64,000 nt of DNA from Comamonas sp. BIGb0124 (GCF_003752175.1 NZ_RJVF01000014.1:186001-250000), one strand, 5' to 3'. Shown: positions 46,170-58,159, numbered from the stretch's first letter. Notes: generated by a model from the sequence alone, not told the origin. A program made the numbers and translations.

Positions 46170-47189
46170 ATGAAAGCCATCGAGATCAGCAGTTACGGCG
46201 CGCCTGAGGTGCTGCGCGCCTGTGTGCGCCCCGATCCGGTGGCTGGCGTGGGCGAGGCGCTCATCCGTGTCGCGGCATCCGGTGTCAACCGGCCCGACGT
46301 GCTGCAGCGCACCGGCAACTACCCGGTGCCGCCCGGCGCCTCCGACCTGCCGGGGCTCGAATGCGCCGGCATCGTCGAGGCCGGCGACACCGAGGCGCTC
46401 GCCGCGGCCGGTCTGAAGGTCGGCGATGCGGTCTGTGCCCTGGTGGCCGGCGGCGCCTACGCCGAACTGTGCGTGGCGCCGGTCGGCCAGTTGCTGCCCG
46501 TGCCCAAGGGCTGGAGCCTCCAGGATGCGGCGACCCTGCCCGAGACGTTCTTCACGGTGTGGAGCAACGTCTTCGAGCGCGGCCGCCTGCAGCCGGGCGA
46601 AACCCTGCTGGTGCAGGGCGGCACCAGCGGCATCGGCGTGACGGCCATCCAGTTGGCCAAGGCCTGGGGGGCGACCGTCATCGTCACGGCGGGCAGCGAC
46701 GACAAGTGCCGAGCCTGCCTCGACCTGGGCGCCGATCACGCCATCAACTACAAGACCGAAGACTTCGCCGAGCGCGTCAAGGCCCTGACCGACGGTCGCG
46801 GTGCCGATGTCATCCTCGACATGGTCGCCGGCAGCTATGTCGCGCGCGAGATCGCCTGCCTGGCCGATGACGGCCGCCTGGTCATCATTGCCGTGCAAGG
46901 CGGCGTCAAGTCCGAGTTCAATGCCGGTCAGGTGCTGCGCCGGCGCCTGACGTTGACCGGCTCCACTCTGCGTCCCCGTCCTGTGGCATTCAAGGCGGCC
47001 ATCGCGCAGGCCTTGCGGGCTCAGGTCTGGCCGATGCTCGAGCAAGGTCGTGTGCAGGCGGTCGTGCACAGCCGTTTTGCGGCTCTGGCTGCCGGCGACG
47101 GTTACGACAACGGCGCCGCGCGCGCGCATGCGCTGATGGAATCCGGTTCGCATGTCGGCAAGATCGTGCTCGACTGGACGGCGGCCTGA
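46170..47189 (+). CDS. NAD(P)H:quinone oxidoreductase, zinc-independent MDR family
   Basis: 339 residues. Medium-chain dehydrogenase/reductase of the quinone-reductase/PIG3 type: [31 protein letters not shown], and the NADPH Rossmann motif [21 protein letters not shown] (about 147-166). It lacks the zinc-binding cysteines of alcohol dehydrogenases. Likely reduces quinones or enones with NADPH. It sits between pnp and tpiA, a common Burkholderiales arrangement. Confidence 0.92.
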   Translation: MKAIEISSYGAPEVLRACVRPDPVAGVGEALIRVAASGVNRPDVLQRTGNYPVPPGASDLPGLECAGIVEAGDTEALAAAGLKVGDAVCALVAGGAYAELCVAPVGQLLPVPKGWSLQDAATLPETFFTVWSNVFERGRLQPGETLLVQGGTSGIGVTAIQLAKAWGATVIVTAGSDDKCRACLDLGADHAINYKTEDFAERVKALTDGRGADVILDMVAGSYVAREIACLADDGRLVIIAVQGGVKSEFNAGQVLRRRLTLTGSTLRPRPVAFKAAIAQALRAQVWPMLEQGRVQAVVHSRFAALAAGDGYDNGAARAHALMESGSHVGKIVLDWTAA

Positions 47190-47227
47190 GCGGTTGCCCC
47201 ATCGATTCTTATCTAGAGACTCTACCT

Positions 47228-47974
47228 ATGCCCAAGACCCTGATCGCTGGCAACTGGAAAATGAACGGCAGCCTGGCTGCCAACGAGCGCCTCTGGCTGG
47301 AACTCGCTGCCGGCCTGGCCGCCGGCGGCACCGGCGCGGCCCAGGCCGCGCTGTGCGTGCCGGCCGTCTACCTCGAGCAGATGCAGGCGCTCATGGCGCA
47401 GAGCGGTGTGGCTCTGGGTGCGCAGGATGTCTCGGCTCAGGCCTCGGGTGCCTACACCGGAGAGGTCTCGGCCGCCATGCTGCAGGATTTCGGCGTGCAG
47501 TACGTCATCGTCGGCCATTCCGAGCGGCGCCAATACCACGGCGAGACCGATGCGGTGGTCGCCGCCAAGGCCCGCGCCGCGCTCGACGCCGGCATCGTGC
47601 CCATCGTCTGTGTCGGTGAAACGCTCGAGCAGCGCGAAGCCGGCGAAACCGCTTCGGTCGTCGGCGGTCAGCTGGCCGCCGTCCTGGCGGTGCTCGGTGC
47701 GGATGCTGCTCGCGCAGTCGTCGCCTACGAGCCCGTCTGGGCCATCGGGACCGGCCGCACCGCCAGCCCCGAGCAGGCTCAAGAGGTCCATGCCTCGCTG
47801 CGGGCGCAACTGGCCGAGGCCGGCGCCCAGGATGTGCCTCTGCTGTACGGCGGCAGCATGAATGCGGCCAATGCTGCATCCTTGCTGGCACAGCCCGATG
47901 TCAACGGCGGCTTGATCGGCGGTGCGTCGCTCAAGGCCGCCGATTTCTTGAAAATCATTGCTTCAGCCCAATAA
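47228..47974 (+). CDS. tpiA: Triosephosphate isomerase
   Basis: 248 residues. Glycolytic interconversion of dihydroxyacetone phosphate and glyceraldehyde 3-phosphate. Catalytic residues: N9 and K11 in AGNWKMNG, His97 in VGHSERRQ and Glu168 in [11 protein letters not shown]. The phosphate loop [10 protein letters not shown] is present. 38 bases after the quinone reductase. Confidence 0.98.
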   Translation: MPKTLIAGNWKMNGSLAANERLWLELAAGLAAGGTGAAQAALCVPAVYLEQMQALMAQSGVALGAQDVSAQASGAYTGEVSAAMLQDFGVQYVIVGHSERRQYHGETDAVVAAKARAALDAGIVPIVCVGETLEQREAGETASVVGGQLAAVLAVLGADAARAVVAYEPVWAIGTGRTASPEQAQEVHASLRAQLAEAGAQDVPLLYGGSMNAANAASLLAQPDVNGGLIGGASLKAADFLKIIASAQ

Positions 47975-48012
47975 CAACACGGGCCCCAGAGAGAAAGTTT
48001 GAGGAGTTATCC

Positions 48013-48459
48013 ATGAATGCAGTTCTGACCATCGTCTTGGCTGTGCAGCTGTTGTCGGCCATCGCCATGGTGGTGCTGATCCTGTTGCAGCAAGGCAAGG
48101 GCGCCGACATGGGCGCCGCCTTCGGTAGCGGGGCTTCCGGCAGCCTGTTCGGTGCCTCCGGCAGTGCCAACTTCCTGTCGCGCAGCACGGCTGTGCTGGC
48201 CGGGCTGTTCCTGGTCGCCACACTCACCTTGGCGTATTTTGGCAACCGTCCTGCCGGCAGCGGCGGCTCGAACAGCGTGCTCGACAACCTGCCCGTGCCC
48301 GCCCAGCAGCAGCCCGCCCGCCCGGTCGACCAGATCCCTGGCGCCGCTACGCCCGGCAGCACGGCTCCGGCAGCCCCTGCGGCCGCCGACAACTCGGTGC
48401 CCGCACCCGTTCAGACAGCGCCTTCCGCCCCGGTGGATGGTCAAGCTACAACCAAGTGA
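48013..48459 (+). CDS. secG: Preprotein translocase subunit SecG
   Basis: 148 residues. Two membrane helices (about 5-25 and 53-73) around a cytoplasmic loop GKGADMGAAFGSGASGSLFG, the conserved SecG core, then a long Pro/Ala/Gln tail (about 80-148) absent from E. coli SecG but common in beta-proteobacteria. Helps SecYEG export. GGAG precedes the ATG. Followed by a terminator. Confidence 0.96.
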   Translation: MNAVLTIVLAVQLLSAIAMVVLILLQQGKGADMGAAFGSGASGSLFGASGSANFLSRSTAVLAGLFLVATLTLAYFGNRPAGSGGSNSVLDNLPVPAQQQPARPVDQIPGAATPGSTAPAAPAAADNSVPAPVQTAPSAPVDGQATTK

Positions 48460-48471
48460 GTTGTTCGGGTA

Positions 48472-48501
48472 AGAGGTCTTGTACAGGACCTCTCGTTTTT
48501 T
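48472..48501 (+). terminator. Intrinsic terminator after secG
   Basis: AGAGGTC, loop, GACCTCT, then CG and six T. Ends the rpsO-secG block before the tRNA-Leu gene. Confidence 0.85.
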
Positions 48502-48579
48502 CAGAGTAGAATCGAGGACTGTTCAGAAAGCCAAATAACTGCCTCAAAAACAGTTCCTCATGCCATCTGGATATGACTA

Positions 48580-48664
48580 GCCGTCGTGGTGAAATTGGTA
48601 GACACGCTATCTTGAGGGGGTAGTGGCGAAAGCTGTGCGAGTTCGAGTCTCGCCGACGGCACCA
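48580..48664 (+). tRNA. tRNA-Leu (anticodon GAG)
   Basis: 85 bases with encoded CCA and the long variable arm of class II tRNAs. Acceptor GCCGTCG pairs with CGACGGC; anticodon stem CTATC/GGTAG with loop TTGAGGG gives GAG (reads CUC and CUU). Sits between secG and nuoA, as in other Burkholderiales. Confidence 0.95.
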
Positions 48665-48673
48665 TATAAATCT

Positions 48674-48718
48674 CATCGATGGGTTTTCCCTGTGCGGAAA
48701 CCTGTCGGTGACGCGATG
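48674..48718 (+). promoter_or_regulatory. Hairpin in the nuoA leader
   Basis: CATCG (48674-48678) pairs with CGATG (48714-48718), and GGGTTTTCC with GGAAACC nested inside. The 69-base tRNA-Leu/nuoA spacer is otherwise empty, so nuo mRNA from read-through would start with this structure. Function unknown. Confidence 0.4.
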
Positions 48719-48733
48719 AAGTAGCTCTCCCAG

Positions 48734-49093
48734 ATGAACCTCGCGCAATACCTCCCCGTCCTCTTGTTTATCCTTGTTGGCGTGGCAATTGGCGTATTGC
48801 CTCAGGTCCTGGGATATTTGCTCGGCCCGAATCGGCCCGACGCAGCCAAAAACTCCCCCTACGAATGCGGATTCGAAGCCTTCGAAGACGCGCGTATGAA
48901 GTTCGATGTCCGCTATTACCTGGTGGCCATCCTCTTCATTCTTTTTGACCTCGAAATCGCGTTTCTCTTTCCGTGGGCCGTCGCGCTGCACGATGTGGGT
49001 ATCGCCGGTTTCTGGGCCGCCATGATTTTCCTGGCCATCCTAGTCGTGGGCTTCGCCTACGAGTGGAAGAAGGGTGCTCTCGACTGGGAGTAA
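48734..49093 (+). CDS. nuoA: NADH-quinone oxidoreductase subunit A
   Basis: 119 residues, three membrane helices; conserved [22 protein letters not shown] loop split around the Cys. Membrane subunit at the quinone-site junction of complex I. First gene of the nuo operon. Confidence 0.97.
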   Translation: MNLAQYLPVLLFILVGVAIGVLPQVLGYLLGPNRPDAAKNSPYECGFEAFEDARMKFDVRYYLVAILFILFDLEIAFLFPWAVALHDVGIAGFWAAMIFLAILVVGFAYEWKKGALDWE

Positions 49094-49128
49094 AACAGTC
49101 GTCAGCGCCGCCAATAACAGGAGACACG

Positions 49129-49608
49129 ATGATAGAAGGCGTTTTAAAAGAAGGGTTCATCACCACCAGCTACGACTCGGTGGTGAATTGGGCGAAGACG
49201 GGATCCCTGTGGCCGATGACGTTCGGCCTGGCTTGCTGCGCGGTCGAGATGATGCACGCGGCAGCCGCACGTTATGACATCGGCCGTTTCGGTTCCGAGG
49301 TGTTTCGCGCCAGCCCCCGTCAGTCCGACCTGATGATCGTGGCCGGTACGCTGTGCAACAAGATGGCGCCGGCCCTGCGCAAGGTCTACGATCAGATGTC
49401 CGAGCCGCGCTGGGTCCTCTCCATGGGATCCTGTGCCAATGGCGGCGGCTACTATCACTACAGCTATTCCGTCGTGCGCGGCTGCGATCGCATTGTTCCC
49501 GTCGATGTCTACGTGCCGGGCTGTCCGCCCACGGCCGAAGCCTTGCTCTACGGGATCATCCAGCTGCAGCAGAAAATCCGTCGCACCCATACCATTGCAA
49601 GAGCCTGA
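49129..49608 (+). CDS. nuoB: NADH-quinone oxidoreductase subunit B
   Basis: 159 residues. Carries the terminal [4Fe-4S] cluster N2: tandem Cys in [11 protein letters not shown], Cys in [11 protein letters not shown] and in [11 protein letters not shown]. Start at ATG 49129 after AGGAGAC. Passes electrons to quinone with NuoD. Confidence 0.98.
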   Translation: MIEGVLKEGFITTSYDSVVNWAKTGSLWPMTFGLACCAVEMMHAAAARYDIGRFGSEVFRASPRQSDLMIVAGTLCNKMAPALRKVYDQMSEPRWVLSMGSCANGGGYYHYSYSVVRGCDRIVPVDVYVPGCPPTAEALLYGIIQLQQKIRRTHTIARA

Positions 49609-49616
49609 GGTGTCGT

Positions 49617-50225
49617 ATGGCAGAAGTTGCAATTCATCCCGAAGTCCTCAAGAATCGGGTAGCCGCCGCGCTGGGTGAAAAAGCCAAGCGCCTGACGATC
49701 GATCACGGCGAACTGACCGTTCACGTGGCTGCCAGCCACTATCTCGAGGCCATGCAGATTCTGCGTGATGCCGCCGAGTGCCGTTTCGAACAACTCATCG
49801 ACCTGTGCGGCGTCGATTACTCCACCTACCGCGACAGCGTCTGGGAAGGACCGCGCTACGCCGTGGTCGTCCATCTGCTGTCGGTCTCGCTCAATCAGCG
49901 GGTGCGGGTCAAGGTTTTCTGCCCGGACGACGACCTGCCGGTCGTGATGTCCGTGGTGGGTCTGTGGTCGTCCGTCAACTGGTTCGAGCGCGAGGCGTTC
50001 GATCTTTTCGGCATCGTCTTCGACGGCCACCCCGATCTGCGCCGCATCCTGACCGACTACGGCTTCATCGGCCACCCCTTCCGCAAGGACTTCCCGCTGT
50101 CGGGCCATGTCGAGATGCGTTATGACGCCGAGCGTCAGCGCGTCATCTACGAACCCGTCACCATCGAGCCGCGTGAAGTCACGCCGCGCATCATCCGCGA
50201 AGAAGACTACGGAGGCTTGCACTGA
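49617..50225 (+). CDS. nuoC: NADH-quinone oxidoreductase subunit C
   Basis: 202 residues, separate from nuoD (they are fused in E. coli). Conserved [27 protein letters not shown] segments and [16 protein letters not shown]. Eight bases after nuoB. Peripheral-arm structural subunit. Confidence 0.97.
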   Translation: MAEVAIHPEVLKNRVAAALGEKAKRLTIDHGELTVHVAASHYLEAMQILRDAAECRFEQLIDLCGVDYSTYRDSVWEGPRYAVVVHLLSVSLNQRVRVKVFCPDDDLPVVMSVVGLWSSVNWFEREAFDLFGIVFDGHPDLRRILTDYGFIGHPFRKDFPLSGHVEMRYDAERQRVIYEPVTIEPREVTPRIIREEDYGGLH

Positions 50226-50257
50226 AGGCGCCCGTCGTCATCGAGTGATGTGAATCC

Positions 50258-51511
50258 ATGGCAGAGATCAAGAACTACACCCTGAATTTCGGTCCCCAGC
50301 ATCCGGCTGCGCACGGCGTGCTGCGGCTGGTGCTCGAGCTCGACGGCGAAGTCGTCCAGCGCGCCGACCCGCATATCGGCCTGCTTCACCGCGCCACTGA
50401 AAAGCTGGCCGAGAACAAGACGTTCATCCAGTCGCTGCCCTACATGGACCGGCTGGACTACGTCTCGATGATGTGCAACGAGCACGCCTACTGCCTGGCC
50501 ATCGAGAAGCTGCTGGGCATCGAGGTGCCGATCCGCGCCCAGTACATCCGCGTGATGTTCTCCGAGATCACGCGCATGCTCAACCACCTCATGTGGCTGG
50601 GTTCGCACGGCAACGACTGCGGCAGCTCCACCATCCTGATCTACGCGTTCCGCGAACGCGAGGATCTGTTCGACATGTACGAAGCCGTGTCGGGCGCGCG
50701 CATGCATGCGGCCTATTTCCGTCCGGGCGGCGTCTACCGCGACCTGCCCGACACCATGCCGCAGTACAAGGTCAACAAGATTCGCAATGCCCGCGAGATC
50801 GCGCGCATGAACGAGAACCGGCAGGGCTCGCTGCTCGACTTCATCGACGATTTCACGCAGCGTTTCCCGACCTATCTGGCCGAGTACCATACGCTGTTGA
50901 CCGACAACCGCATCTGGAAACAGCGCACGGTCGACATCGGCGTGATGACGCCCGAGCGTGCCCTCAATCTCGGCCTCACCGGCCCCATGCTGCGGGGCTC
51001 GGGCATCGCCTGGGATCTGCGCAAGACGCAGCCCTACGACGCCTACGCACAGGTCGATTTCGACATCCCCGTGGGCAAGACCGGCGACTGCTACGACCGT
51101 TATCTGGTCCGCATGGAAGAGCTGGCCCAGTCCAACCGCATCATCAAGCAGTGCGTGGACTGGCTGCGCGTCAACCCCGGTCCGGTCATCACCGACAACC
51201 ACAAGGTGGCTCCGCCTTCCCGCGAATCCATGAAGACCAGCATGGAAGAGCTGATCCACCACTTCAAGCTCTTCACCGAAGGTTTCCGCGTGCCGGAAGG
51301 CGAGGCCTATGCCGCCGTGGAGCACCCCAAGGGCGAGTTCGGCATCTATCTCGTCAGCGACGGTGCCAACAAGCCGTACCGCCTCAAGATCCGTCCGCCC
51401 GGCTTCGTGCATCTGGCCGCGCTCGACGAAATGGTCCGGGGCCACATGATTGCCGATGCCGTGGCCATCATCGGCACGATGGACATCGTGTTCGGCGAGA
51501 TCGACAGGTAA
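50258..51511 (+). CDS. nuoD: NADH-quinone oxidoreductase subunit D
   Basis: 417 residues. Homologue of hydrogenase large subunits; forms the quinone cavity. [22 protein letters not shown] at the N-terminus contains the quinone-binding His; also [10 protein letters not shown] and [22 protein letters not shown]-type C-terminus ending FGEIDR. Confidence 0.98.
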   Translation: MAEIKNYTLNFGPQHPAAHGVLRLVLELDGEVVQRADPHIGLLHRATEKLAENKTFIQSLPYMDRLDYVSMMCNEHAYCLAIEKLLGIEVPIRAQYIRVMFSEITRMLNHLMWLGSHGNDCGSSTILIYAFREREDLFDMYEAVSGARMHAAYFRPGGVYRDLPDTMPQYKVNKIRNAREIARMNENRQGSLLDFIDDFTQRFPTYLAEYHTLLTDNRIWKQRTVDIGVMTPERALNLGLTGPMLRGSGIAWDLRKTQPYDAYAQVDFDIPVGKTGDCYDRYLVRMEELAQSNRIIKQCVDWLRVNPGPVITDNHKVAPPSRESMKTSMEELIHHFKLFTEGFRVPEGEAYAAVEHPKGEFGIYLVSDGANKPYRLKIRPPGFVHLAALDEMVRGHMIADAVAIIGTMDIVFGEIDR

Positions 51512-51528
51512 GAGGGACAGAGAACGCC

Positions 51529-52032
51529 ATGACAGCCACGATTTCCGAAGCCACACGCGCACGATTCGACCAGGAGGTCGCCAAGTACCCGCCCGAGCAG
51601 AAGCAGTCTGCGGTGATGGCCTGCCTGTCCATCGTGCAGCAGGAGTTCGGCTGGGTCATGCCCGAGCACGAACGCGTCATCGCCGAGCGTCTCGAGATGC
51701 CGGTGATCGCCGTGCACGAGGTCACGACCTTCTACAACATGTACAACCAGCGTCCCGTTGGCAAGTACAAGCTCAATGTCTGCACCAATCTGCCGTGCCA
51801 GTTGCGCCGCGGCGCCGAAGCGCTCAAGTACCTGGAGCAGAAACTGGGCATCCCGGCCGGCGACACCACGCCCGACGGGCTGTTCACGCTGCAGCCCAGC
51901 GAATGCCTGGGCGCCTGTGCCGATGCGCCGGTGATGCTGGTCAACGACCGCACGATGTGCAGTTTCATGGAAAACGACAAGCTCGACCAACTGGTCGACG
52001 GCTTGCGTGCTGCGGAAGGAAAGACGTCATGA
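51529..52032 (+). CDS. nuoE: NADH-quinone oxidoreductase subunit E
   Basis: 167 residues. Thioredoxin-like [2Fe-2S] (N1a) subunit: four Cys in CTNLPCQ and [10 protein letters not shown]. Starts 17 bases after nuoD; its stop overlaps nuoF (ATGA). Confidence 0.97.
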   Translation: MTATISEATRARFDQEVAKYPPEQKQSAVMACLSIVQQEFGWVMPEHERVIAERLEMPVIAVHEVTTFYNMYNQRPVGKYKLNVCTNLPCQLRRGAEALKYLEQKLGIPAGDTTPDGLFTLQPSECLGACADAPVMLVNDRTMCSFMENDKLDQLVDGLRAAEGKTS

Positions 52033-53378
52033 ACGCTGAACAAGTGCTTGGCCAGTTCACCGCGACCGGTGTGCAGACCTGCTTCCACGATCGCCACCTC
52101 CAGCCTCAGATCTATGCCGGTCTCAACGGCGCCAACTGGCGGCTCAAGGACTACGAGGCCCGCGGCGGCTATCAGGCCCTGCGCCGTATCCTGGCTGCCG
52201 ACGGCGGCGAAGGCCTGACGCAGGATCAGGTGATCGCCACCGTCAAGGAATCCGGCCTGCGCGGCCGTGGCGGTGCCGGCTTCCCGACCGGTCTCAAGTG
52301 GAGCTTCATGCCCCGCTCCTTCCCGGGCCAGAAGCACCTGGTGTGCAACTCCGACGAAGGCGAGCCCGGCACGTGCAAGGATCGCGACATCCTGTGCTAC
52401 AACCCGCACATTGTGATCGAGGGCATGATCATCGCCGCCTACGCCATGGGCATCACGCTGGGATACAACTATATCCACGGCGAGATCTTCGAGGTCTACG
52501 AACGGTTCGAGGAAGCGCTCGAAGAAGCCCGTGCCGCGGGCTACCTCGGCGACAAGATCATGGGCAGCGCCTTCAGCTTCCAGCTGCATGCGCACCATGG
52601 CTTCGGCGCCTACATCTGCGGCGAGGAAACCGCGCTGCTCGAGTCGCTCGAAGGCAAGAAGGGCCAGCCCCGCTTCAAGCCGCCGTTCCCGGCCAGCTAC
52701 GGCCTGTACGGCAAGCCGACCACCATCAACAACACCGAGACCTTCGCGGCGGTGCCCTGGATCATCCGCAACGGTGGCCAGGCCTACCTTGAGATCGGCA
52801 AGCCCAACAACGGCGGCACCAAGATCTTCTCGGTCAGCGGCGACGTCGAACGTCCCGGCAACTACGAAGTCCCGCTGGGCACGCCTTTCTCCAAGCTGCT
52901 CGAGCTCGCCGGCGGCGTGCGCACGGGTCGCCAGCTCAAGGCCGTGATTCCCGGCGGCTCGTCCGCTCCGGTGCTGCCGGCCGACATCATGATGGCCTGC
53001 ACCATGGACTACGACTCCATCTCCAAGGCCGGCTCCATGCTGGGCTCGGGCGCGGTGATCGTCATGGACGACAGCCGCAACATGGTCGAATCCCTGCTGC
53101 GCCTGTCCTATTTTTACCAGCACGAATCCTGCGGCCAGTGCACGCCCTGCCGCGAAGGCACGGGCTGGCTGTGGCGCGTCGTCGACCGGATCTGGCATGG
53201 CCAGGGTCGTCCGCAGGATCTGGATCTGCTGGACTCGGTGGCCGGCAACATCATGGGCCGCACCATCTGCGCGCTCGGCGATGCCGCCGCCATGCCCGTG
53301 CGCGGCATGCTCAAGCATTTCCGTCACGAATTCGAGGCACTGGTTCAGCAGGCTCCGGCCTCCGCCGAACACGCCTGA
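52029..53378 (+). CDS. nuoF: NADH-quinone oxidoreductase subunit F
   Basis: 449 residues. Binds NADH and FMN and carries [4Fe-4S] N3. [16 protein letters not shown] and [16 protein letters not shown] line the nucleotide sites; cluster Cys are in [12 protein letters not shown] with the fourth in TICALGDA. Entry point of electrons into complex I. Confidence 0.98.
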   Translation: MNAEQVLGQFTATGVQTCFHDRHLQPQIYAGLNGANWRLKDYEARGGYQALRRILAADGGEGLTQDQVIATVKESGLRGRGGAGFPTGLKWSFMPRSFPGQKHLVCNSDEGEPGTCKDRDILCYNPHIVIEGMIIAAYAMGITLGYNYIHGEIFEVYERFEEALEEARAAGYLGDKIMGSAFSFQLHAHHGFGAYICGEETALLESLEGKKGQPRFKPPFPASYGLYGKPTTINNTETFAAVPWIIRNGGQAYLEIGKPNNGGTKIFSVSGDVERPGNYEVPLGTPFSKLLELAGGVRTGRQLKAVIPGGSSAPVLPADIMMACTMDYDSISKAGSMLGSGAVIVMDDSRNMVESLLRLSYFYQHESCGQCTPCREGTGWLWRVVDRIWHGQGRPQDLDLLDSVAGNIMGRTICALGDAAAMPVRGMLKHFRHEFEALVQQAPASAEHA

Positions 53379-53396
53379 GGTGAGAGGTAGACACGA

Positions 53397-55547
53397 ATGA
53401 TCGAAATCGAACTCGACGGGCGAAAAGTAGAGGTCAGCCAGGGCAGCATGGTCATGCATGCGGCCGAGAAGGCAGGCACCTACATCCCGCATTTCTGCTA
53501 TCACAAGAAGCTGTCCATCGCGGCCAACTGCCGCATGTGCCTGGTGGATGTCGAAAAGGCGCCCAAGGCGCTGCCTGCCTGCGCCACGCCCGTGACGCAA
53601 GGCATGATCGTGCGCACCAAGAGCGACAAGGCGATCAAGGCCCAGCAGTCGGTGATGGAGTTCCTGCTCATCAACCATCCGCTCGACTGTCCCATCTGCG
53701 ATCAGGGCGGCGAATGCCAGCTGCAGGATCTGGCCGTGGGCTACGGTTCTTCCTCCTCGCGTTACGAGGAAGAAAAGCGCGTGGTCTTCCACAAGGATGT
53801 CGGTCCGCTGATCTCGATGGAAGAGATGACGCGCTGCATCCACTGCACCCGCTGCGTGCGCTTTGGCCAGGAAGTGGCCGGCGTGATGGAACTGGGCATG
53901 GTCAATCGCGGCGAACACGCCGAGATCACCACGGTGCTCGGCGAGACCGTCGACTCCGAGCTGTCGGGCAACATGATCGACATCTGCCCGGTCGGTGCGC
54001 TCACCAGCAAGCCGTTCCGCTACAGCGCCCGGACCTGGGAGCTGTCGCGCCGCAAGTCCGTCAGTCCGCATGACTCGACGGGTGCCAATCTCATCGTGCA
54101 GGTCAAGAACCACAAGGTCATGCGCGTGGTGCCGCTCGAAAACGAGGCCGTCAACGAATGCTGGATCGCCGACCGCGATCGTTTTTCGTACGAAGCCCTC
54201 AACGGCCCCGAGCGCCTGACCAAGCCCCTGCTCAAGCAGGGCGGTGAATGGATCGAGGTCGACTGGGCCACCGCACTCGAGTATGTGGCCAACGGCCTCA
54301 AGCAGATCAAGTCCAAGTACGGTGCCTCGTCCATCGGCGCTCTGGTCAGCCCCCACAGCACGGTCGAGGAACTCTACCTGGCCGGCGCCCTGGTGCGCGG
54401 CCTGGGCAGCGACAACATCGACTACCGCCTGCGCAACGCGCAGTTCCCGCAGTCTTCCGGCGTGCGCTGGCTGGGCACGTCCATCGCGTCCCTGTCGTCG
54501 CTGCAGTCGGTGCTGGTCGTCGGCAGCAACCTGCGCAAGGACCACCCGCTGTTTGCACAGCGCATCCGCCAGGCCGTGCGCAAGGGCGGCTCGGTGCACG
54601 TGATCCATTCCGAATCGCAGGACTGGGCCCTGTCCGTGGCCAGCCGCATCACGGTTGCGCCGTCGCAGTGGGCCCAGACCCTGGCCGACGTCGCCGCCGC
54701 CGTGGCCGAGAGCCAGGGCGTGGCTGCGCCCGCCGCAGGCCAGGCCACCGACGGTGCCAAGGCCATTGCCGCGAGCCTGCTGTCGGGCGAACGCAAGGCC
54801 GTGCTGCTGGGCAACGCCGCAGCTCACCATGCGCAGGGCGAAAGCCTGCTGGCCCTGGCGCAGTGGATTGCCGCCCAGACCGGCGCCACCTTCGGTTACC
54901 TCACCGAAGCCGCCAACACCGTGGGTGCACAACTGGTGCGAGCCCTTCCTGGCGCCCAGGGACAGAATGCAGGCCAGATGCTGGCCGGCGGTCTGAAGGC
55001 CGCGCTGCTGTTCAACAACGAACCGGTGTTCGACTCCGCCGCCGGCGAGCAGGCCCGCGCGGGACTGGCCCAGGCCGACATGGTCGTGAGCTTCAGCCCC
55101 TTCAAGGCCAACCTCGACCTGTGCGACGCCATCCTGCCGATTTCGCCTTTCACCGAAACCGCCGGCACCTTCGTGAACGCAGAGGGCCGTGCCCAGAGCT
55201 TCCATGGCGTGGTGCGTCCGCTGGGCGAAGCCCGTCCGGGCTGGAAGGTGCTGCGTGTGCTGGGCGACATGCTGGGCCTTCCCGGTTTCTCGCAAGACAC
55301 CATCGAGGACGTGCGTGCGGCAGCGCTGCCGCACGACATCGCTGCGGCGCTGTCCAACCAGACGACCGCGGCCGTCGAACTCGGTGCAGCCGAGGGCGAG
55401 CCCTGCGTGGCCACCATCTACCAGCTCGACGGCATCGTGCGCCGCGCGCCCGCGCTGCAGCTCACCGCCGATGCGCGTCAAGGCCAGGCCTGGACCGACC
55501 AGACCGGTGATCACGCACACACCCATGCCCAGGAGGTCGTCGCATGA
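53397..55547 (+). CDS. nuoG: NADH-quinone oxidoreductase subunit G
   Basis: 716 residues, shorter than the roughly 900 of E. coli. N-terminal [2Fe-2S] N1b ([17 protein letters not shown] with a further Cys in LPAC), the His/Cys-ligated N5 ([14 protein letters not shown]) and N4 (CIHCTRC ... ICPVGAL). The molybdopterin-like domain follows but the four-Cys N7 site of some bacteria is not seen. An Ala-rich segment spans about 430-470. Stop overlaps nuoH by four bases. Confidence 0.97.
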   Translation: MIEIELDGRKVEVSQGSMVMHAAEKAGTYIPHFCYHKKLSIAANCRMCLVDVEKAPKALPACATPVTQGMIVRTKSDKAIKAQQSVMEFLLINHPLDCPICDQGGECQLQDLAVGYGSSSSRYEEEKRVVFHKDVGPLISMEEMTRCIHCTRCVRFGQEVAGVMELGMVNRGEHAEITTVLGETVDSELSGNMIDICPVGALTSKPFRYSARTWELSRRKSVSPHDSTGANLIVQVKNHKVMRVVPLENEAVNECWIADRDRFSYEALNGPERLTKPLLKQGGEWIEVDWATALEYVANGLKQIKSKYGASSIGALVSPHSTVEELYLAGALVRGLGSDNIDYRLRNAQFPQSSGVRWLGTSIASLSSLQSVLVVGSNLRKDHPLFAQRIRQAVRKGGSVHVIHSESQDWALSVASRITVAPSQWAQTLADVAAAVAESQGVAAPAAGQATDGAKAIAASLLSGERKAVLLGNAAAHHAQGESLLALAQWIAAQTGATFGYLTEAANTVGAQLVRALPGAQGQNAGQMLAGGLKAALLFNNEPVFDSAAGEQARAGLAQADMVVSFSPFKANLDLCDAILPISPFTETAGTFVNAEGRAQSFHGVVRPLGEARPGWKVLRVLGDMLGLPGFSQDTIEDVRAAALPHDIAAALSNQTTAAVELGAAEGEPCVATIYQLDGIVRRAPALQLTADARQGQAWTDQTGDHAHTHAQEVVA

Positions 55548-56620
55548 TCGACGCGTTGTACAACGGCGGCCTGAATCTGGTCGCTCAGGATTGGTGGACA
55601 GGTGGTGCCTGGCCCGTCATCTGGAATTTTCTGAAGATCCTCGCCGTGCTGCTGCCCCTGCTGGGCGCCGTGGCCTACCTCACGCTGTGGGAGCGCAAGC
55701 TGCTGGGCTGGATCCAGGTGCGCCATGGTCCCAACCGCGTGGGTCCCGGCGGTTTGCTGCAGCCCATCGCCGATGCGCTCAAGCTGCTGACCAAGGAACT
55801 CATCAACCCGACGGCGGCCAGCAAGGGCCTGTTCCGTCTGGGTCCCGTCATGTCCATCATGCCGGTGCTGGCTGCATGGGTGGCCGTGCCCTTCGGTCCC
55901 GATGCCGTGATCGCCAACGTCAACGCAGGCCTGCTGCTGATCATGGCGCTGACCTCCATCGAAGTCTATGGCGTGATCATCGCGGGCTGGGCTTCCAACT
56001 CCAAGTACGCCTTCCTGGGCGCGCTGCGGGCATCGGCCCAGATGGTGAGCTATGAAATCGCCATGGGTTTCTGTTTCCTGGTGGTCGTCATGGTCTCCGG
56101 CAGCCTGAACCTCGGCGAAATCGTGGCGTCTCAGGCGCGCGGCATGGGCGCCGACATGGGCCTGAACCTGCTGTCCTGGAACTGGCTGCCGTTGCTGCCC
56201 ATCTTTGTGGTCTACGTGATCTCGGGCGTTGCCGAAACCAACCGCCACCCCTTCGACGTGGTCGAAGGCGAAGCCGAAATCGTGGCCGGCCACATGGTCG
56301 AGTACTCGGGCATGGGCTTTGCCATCTTCTTCCTGGCCGAATACGCCGCGATGTGGCTGGTCTCCATCCTGGCCGTGCTGATGTTCCTGGGTGGCTGGCT
56401 GTCGCCGATCGCCGCTCTCGACTTCCTGCCGGGCTGGCTGTGGCTTGCGCTCAAGACGTTCTTTGTCGTGTCGCTGTTCATCTGGATCCGCGCCACGTTC
56501 CCGCGCTTCCGCTACGACCAGATCATGCGTCTGGGCTGGAAGATCTTCATTCCCGTCACCCTGATCTGGTTGATCGTGGTGGCCGGCTGGATGCAGACCT
56601 CCTGGAATATCTGGCATTAA
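55544..56620 (+). CDS. nuoH: NADH-quinone oxidoreductase subunit H
   Basis: 358 residues, about eight membrane helices. Conserved [21 protein letters not shown] in split form, [10 protein letters not shown]-type loop, and [18 protein letters not shown] facing the quinone channel. Couples quinone reduction to proton pumping. Confidence 0.98.
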   Translation: MIDALYNGGLNLVAQDWWTGGAWPVIWNFLKILAVLLPLLGAVAYLTLWERKLLGWIQVRHGPNRVGPGGLLQPIADALKLLTKELINPTAASKGLFRLGPVMSIMPVLAAWVAVPFGPDAVIANVNAGLLLIMALTSIEVYGVIIAGWASNSKYAFLGALRASAQMVSYEIAMGFCFLVVVMVSGSLNLGEIVASQARGMGADMGLNLLSWNWLPLLPIFVVYVISGVAETNRHPFDVVEGEAEIVAGHMVEYSGMGFAIFFLAEYAAMWLVSILAVLMFLGGWLSPIAALDFLPGWLWLALKTFFVVSLFIWIRATFPRFRYDQIMRLGWKIFIPVTLIWLIVVAGWMQTSWNIWH

Positions 56621-56639
56621 AAACAGAGGAATACCCACC

Positions 56640-57164
56640 ATGTCCGCTGTACTGACTCCACGCAATTCGCGTCCCTCGTTTTCCTTCCGGGACTTCATCT
56701 CGAGCTTCATGCTGACCGAGCTGCTCAAGGGCATGGCCCTGACCGGCAAGTACATGTTCAAGCGCAAGGTGACCGTCCAGTTCCCCGAGGAAAAGACACC
56801 GTTGTCGCCGCGTTTCCGCGGCCTGCACGCACTGCGCCGCTACGAGAACGGCGAAGAGCGCTGCATCGCCTGCAAGCTGTGCGAAGCCGTCTGCCCGGCG
56901 CTGGCCATCACCATCGAGTCCGACGTGCGCGACGACGGCACCCGCCGCACCACGCGCTACGACATCGACCTCACCAAGTGCATCTTCTGCGGCTTCTGCG
57001 AGGAAAGCTGCCCGGTGGACTCGATCGTCGAAACCCACATCTTCGAATACCACGGCGAAAAACGGGGCGACCTGTACTTCACCAAGGACATGCTGCTGGC
57101 CGTCGGCGACCGGTATGAAAACGAGATTTCGGCCGCCAAGGCAGCCGATGCCAAGTACCGCTGA
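56640..57164 (+). CDS. nuoI: NADH-quinone oxidoreductase subunit I
   Basis: 174 residues. Two [4Fe-4S] clusters N6a and N6b: [12 protein letters not shown] and [12 protein letters not shown]. Peripheral arm, between NuoG and NuoB. 19 bases after nuoH. Confidence 0.98.
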   Translation: MSAVLTPRNSRPSFSFRDFISSFMLTELLKGMALTGKYMFKRKVTVQFPEEKTPLSPRFRGLHALRRYENGEERCIACKLCEAVCPALAITIESDVRDDGTRRTTRYDIDLTKCIFCGFCEESCPVDSIVETHIFEYHGEKRGDLYFTKDMLLAVGDRYENEISAAKAADAKYR

Positions 57165-57196
57165 GCCGGCTCCAGACCTTCTAAAAGACCAGTCCC

Positions 57197-57847
57197 ATGG
57201 ATGTTCAAACCGGTTTCTTCTACCTCTTCTCGGCCGTGCTGCTGTTTGCGGCATTCCGGGTCGTCACGGCGCGCAATCCCGTGCACGCGGTGCTCTACCT
57301 GATGCTGACCTTCTCGCAGGCCTCCGCCGTGTGGTTCCTGCTGAAGGCCGAGTTCCTGGCCATCACCCTGGTGCTGGTCTATCTCGGCGCCGTGATGGTG
57401 CTGTTCCTGTTCGTCGTCATGATGCTGGACCTCAACTTCGAGGAACTGCGCGTGGGCTTCTGGAAACATTTCCCGCTGGCAGCCGTGGTCGGCGTGATCA
57501 TCGCGCTCGAACTCGCCCTGGTGCTCGGCCTGACCTTCCAGGACGTGCCTGCACCGCCGGCTCTCACCGGTGAAGCGGCCGCCAACTATTCCAACACCAA
57601 GGAACTCGGCATCCTGCTCTACACCGAGTACCTGTACCCGCTCGAAGTCGCCGCCGTGCTGCTGCTGGTGGGCATGATCGCCGCCATCGCGCTGACGCTG
57701 CGTGGCCGCAAGGACAGCAAGCACGTCAACCCCTCGCAGCAGGTTCATGTGCGAGCCCGCGACCGTGTCGCGCTGGTCAAGGTCGACGCAACGGGCGCGG
57801 CGCTGCCGCCCGCACCGCCGGCCGCCGTGGAGGAGAGCAAAGCATGA
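57197..57847 (+). CDS. nuoJ: NADH-quinone oxidoreductase subunit J
   Basis: 216 residues, five membrane helices (for example [20 protein letters not shown] split region and [19 protein letters not shown]). A hydrophilic C-terminal tail of about 45 residues follows the last helix. Stop overlaps nuoK by four bases. Confidence 0.96.
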   Translation: MDVQTGFFYLFSAVLLFAAFRVVTARNPVHAVLYLMLTFSQASAVWFLLKAEFLAITLVLVYLGAVMVLFLFVVMMLDLNFEELRVGFWKHFPLAAVVGVIIALELALVLGLTFQDVPAPPALTGEAAANYSNTKELGILLYTEYLYPLEVAAVLLLVGMIAAIALTLRGRKDSKHVNPSQQVHVRARDRVALVKVDATGAALPPAPPAAVEESKA

Positions 57848-58152
57848 CATTGACCCTGAGCCATTTCCTGACGCTGGGCGCGATCCTGTTCGCGATCTCC
57901 GTGGTGGGCATTTTCCTCAACCGCAAGAATCTGATCGTCCTGCTCATGGCGATCGAATTGATGCTGCTGGCGGTCAATATCAACTTCGTGGCGTTCTCGC
58001 ACTACCTGGGTGACATGCACGGACAGGTGTTCGTGTTCTTCATCCTCACCGTGGCGGCTGCCGAGTCGGCGATCGGCCTGGCCATCCTGGTCCAGCTGTT
58101 CCGCAACCGCTCCACGATCAATGTCGATGCACTCGACACGTTGAAGGGCTAA
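57844..58152 (+). CDS. nuoK: NADH-quinone oxidoreductase subunit K
   Basis: 102 residues, three helices. [18 protein letters not shown] holds the conserved membrane Glu, and the second Glu lies in [18 protein letters not shown]. Mrp-like antiporter subunit of the pump. Confidence 0.97.
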   Translation: MTLTLSHFLTLGAILFAISVVGIFLNRKNLIVLLMAIELMLLAVNINFVAFSHYLGDMHGQVFVFFILTVAAAESAIGLAILVQLFRNRSTINVDALDTLKG

Positions 58153-58159
58153 AACAACA

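Noticed and set aside
51732-55526. A 1264-codon leftward open frame opposite nuoE-G
   Set aside because: Antisense shadow of conserved complex I genes.
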